NCBI GenBank assembly: GCA_043763845.1
Contig: JAYULE010000224.1
Location: forward strand, 1-5,793
Length of the DNA stretch: 5,793 nt
Direction of reading: 5' to 3'
DNA from: Pseudopedobacter sp043763845
GTDB taxonomy: Bacteria > Bacteroidota > Bacteroidia > Sphingobacteriales > Sphingobacteriaceae
Part shown: one piece after another, positions 5,391 through 5,793 of the stretch
Numbering within the stretch: position 1 is the first letter of the stretch
Layout: every line of letters starts with the position of its first letter
Notes under the pieces: generated by a model
Told to the model about the DNA's origin: nothing
The model's input: the letters and a program-made list of their open reading frames with translations, nothing else
The model's database searches: none
Program-made: the position numbers and the translations under genes

Positions 5391-5515
5391 TTACCTACCA
5401 GCATGCAGGCGGAATCCTTTTTTCCGCAAGCCCCCAAAGGCGGAACACAGTTTACCCATTTGGGGACAAGGGGGAAAAAGATATTTACCTTGCCTAGCGG
5501 CAGGCAGTAAACGCC
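5391..5515. repeat. G+C-rich imperfect palindromic element in the intergenic spacer
   Basis: A block with about 53% G+C by hand count lies inside a strongly A+T-rich spacer. The left arm (TTACCTACCAGC..., T-run, CCGCAAGCCCCCAAAGG) resembles the reverse complement of the right arm (TTTACTGCCTGCCGC..., T-run, CCCCCTTGTCCCCAAATGG), so the whole block is an imperfect inverted repeat. Its core is the perfect 7-bp match CCCCAAA (5432-5438) with TTTGGGG (5459-5465). Smaller hairpins lie within it: GCGGAA (5409-5414) or GCGGAA (5440-5445) with TTCCGC (5422-5427), and a right-end hairpin 5484-5511. No coding frame fits it. It is probably a dispersed intergenic repeat or MITE-like element; a structured RNA is the alternative. 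No convincing target duplication is visible. Confidence 0.6.
5484..5511. repeat. Hairpin at the right end of the palindromic element
   Basis: TTTAC (5484-5488) pairs with GTAAA (5507-5511). After a 2-base bulge, TGCCT (5491-5495) pairs with AGGCA (5502-5506) around the loop AGCGGC. The TGCC...GGCA core resembles the GCCTGCCGGCAGGC-type repeats found between genes in many Bacteroidota genomes. It is followed by no T-run on either strand, so it is not a standard terminator for the lipid kinase gene that ends at 5570. Confidence 0.6.
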
Positions 5516-5569
5516 CAAATTAAACTAAAGTATATTTTCAAATAAATTTTAAACAATTTACCTTTTGCT

Positions 5570-5793
5570 TTAAACAATTAACTTTAGGCTTAATGGGTTT
5601 ATACTTACTGCTATTTCCTTAGCCATAAAAAGTGGCTCGCCATCTAAATGTACAGGGCCAGCTTTTTCTCGTATAATTTTTGCTTTTTTGGCTTTTATAA
5701 TGGTTACATAATTAGAGTGTTGTATAGTTTTTAATAACATACGCAAGCCCAAATTAGGAAAACTATATAAAGGGAAACTTTTTACCAAACAAA
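5570..5793 (-). CDS. YegS/DgkB-type diacylglycerol (lipid) kinase, C-terminal part
   Basis: The gene enters from the right edge on the minus strand and ends at TAA 5572-5570, leaving 73 complete codons. The fragment includes NYVTIIKAKKAKI, then GPVHLDGEPLFMAKEIAVSI and NPLSLKLIV. The DGEP turn followed by two strands and a terminal P.sLk..v strand is the characteristic end of the diacylglycerol kinase catalytic family (DagK/YegS/BmrU). These proteins phosphorylate diacylglycerol or related lipids at the membrane with ATP. The frame stays open to the window edge, so the TTG at 5788 need not be a start. The ATP-binding N-terminal half is outside the window, so substrate cannot be judged. The gene lies upstream of the anchor-L/OmpA gene on the same strand, separated by 267 bases with the palindromic element. 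Confidence 0.8.
   Translation of the reverse strand, partial: CLVKSFPLYSFPNLGLRMLLKTIQHSNYVTIIKAKKAKIIREKAGPVHLDGEPLFMAKEIAVSINPLSLKLIV

Overview
The window looks like chromosomal DNA from a member of the Bacteroidota (Flavobacteriia, Chitinophagales or Sphingobacteriales type). The signs are strong A+T richness, start codons preceded by A-rich tracts instead of Shine-Dalgarno sequences, an exact match to the Bacteroidota -7 promoter box TAnnTTTG ahead of the superoxide dismutase gene, and lineage-typical proteins: a choice-of-anchor L protein and a PurM C-terminus of the Bacteroidota type. The exact genus cannot be told from the sequence alone.

Left half, plus strand (1-2654). The 3' end of purM (purine synthesis) is followed 14 bases later by tadA (A34-to-I34 editing of tRNA). 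A separately promoted Mn/Fe superoxide dismutase gene comes next, closed by a clear hairpin-plus-U-tract terminator. Right behind it are a 55-codon lipoprotein/membrane-segment gene and, 3 bases later, a zinc-less MDR-family oxidoreductase. These last two probably share a transcript. This half is housekeeping and redox metabolism.

Middle, minus strand (2685-3931). A small uracil-DNA-glycosylase-like protein with a TTG start converges on the oxidoreductase. Upstream of it is a gene graveyard. It holds a nearly full-length PhnB-like VOC protein gene broken by several frameshifts and stops, the first 17 codons of what looks like an AHA1/SRPBCC-type gene overlapping its 3' end, and a 27-codon orphan fragment on the other side. 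An accessory cassette of small proteins appears to have decayed here.

Right part, minus strand (3932-5793). A TTG-started secreted protein joins a choice-of-anchor L domain to a C-terminal OmpA peptidoglycan-binding domain. Upstream of it lies a G+C-rich, imperfectly palindromic block of about 125 bp in an otherwise A+T-rich spacer, which looks like a dispersed repeat or MITE-like element. The window ends in the C-terminal part of a YegS/DgkB-type lipid kinase.

No tRNA, rRNA, CRISPR array, transposase or phage gene was seen. No complete new system is evident. The most unusual items are the decayed VOC/SRPBCC cassette, the palindromic element, the anchor-L/OmpA fusion and the tiny lipoprotein.
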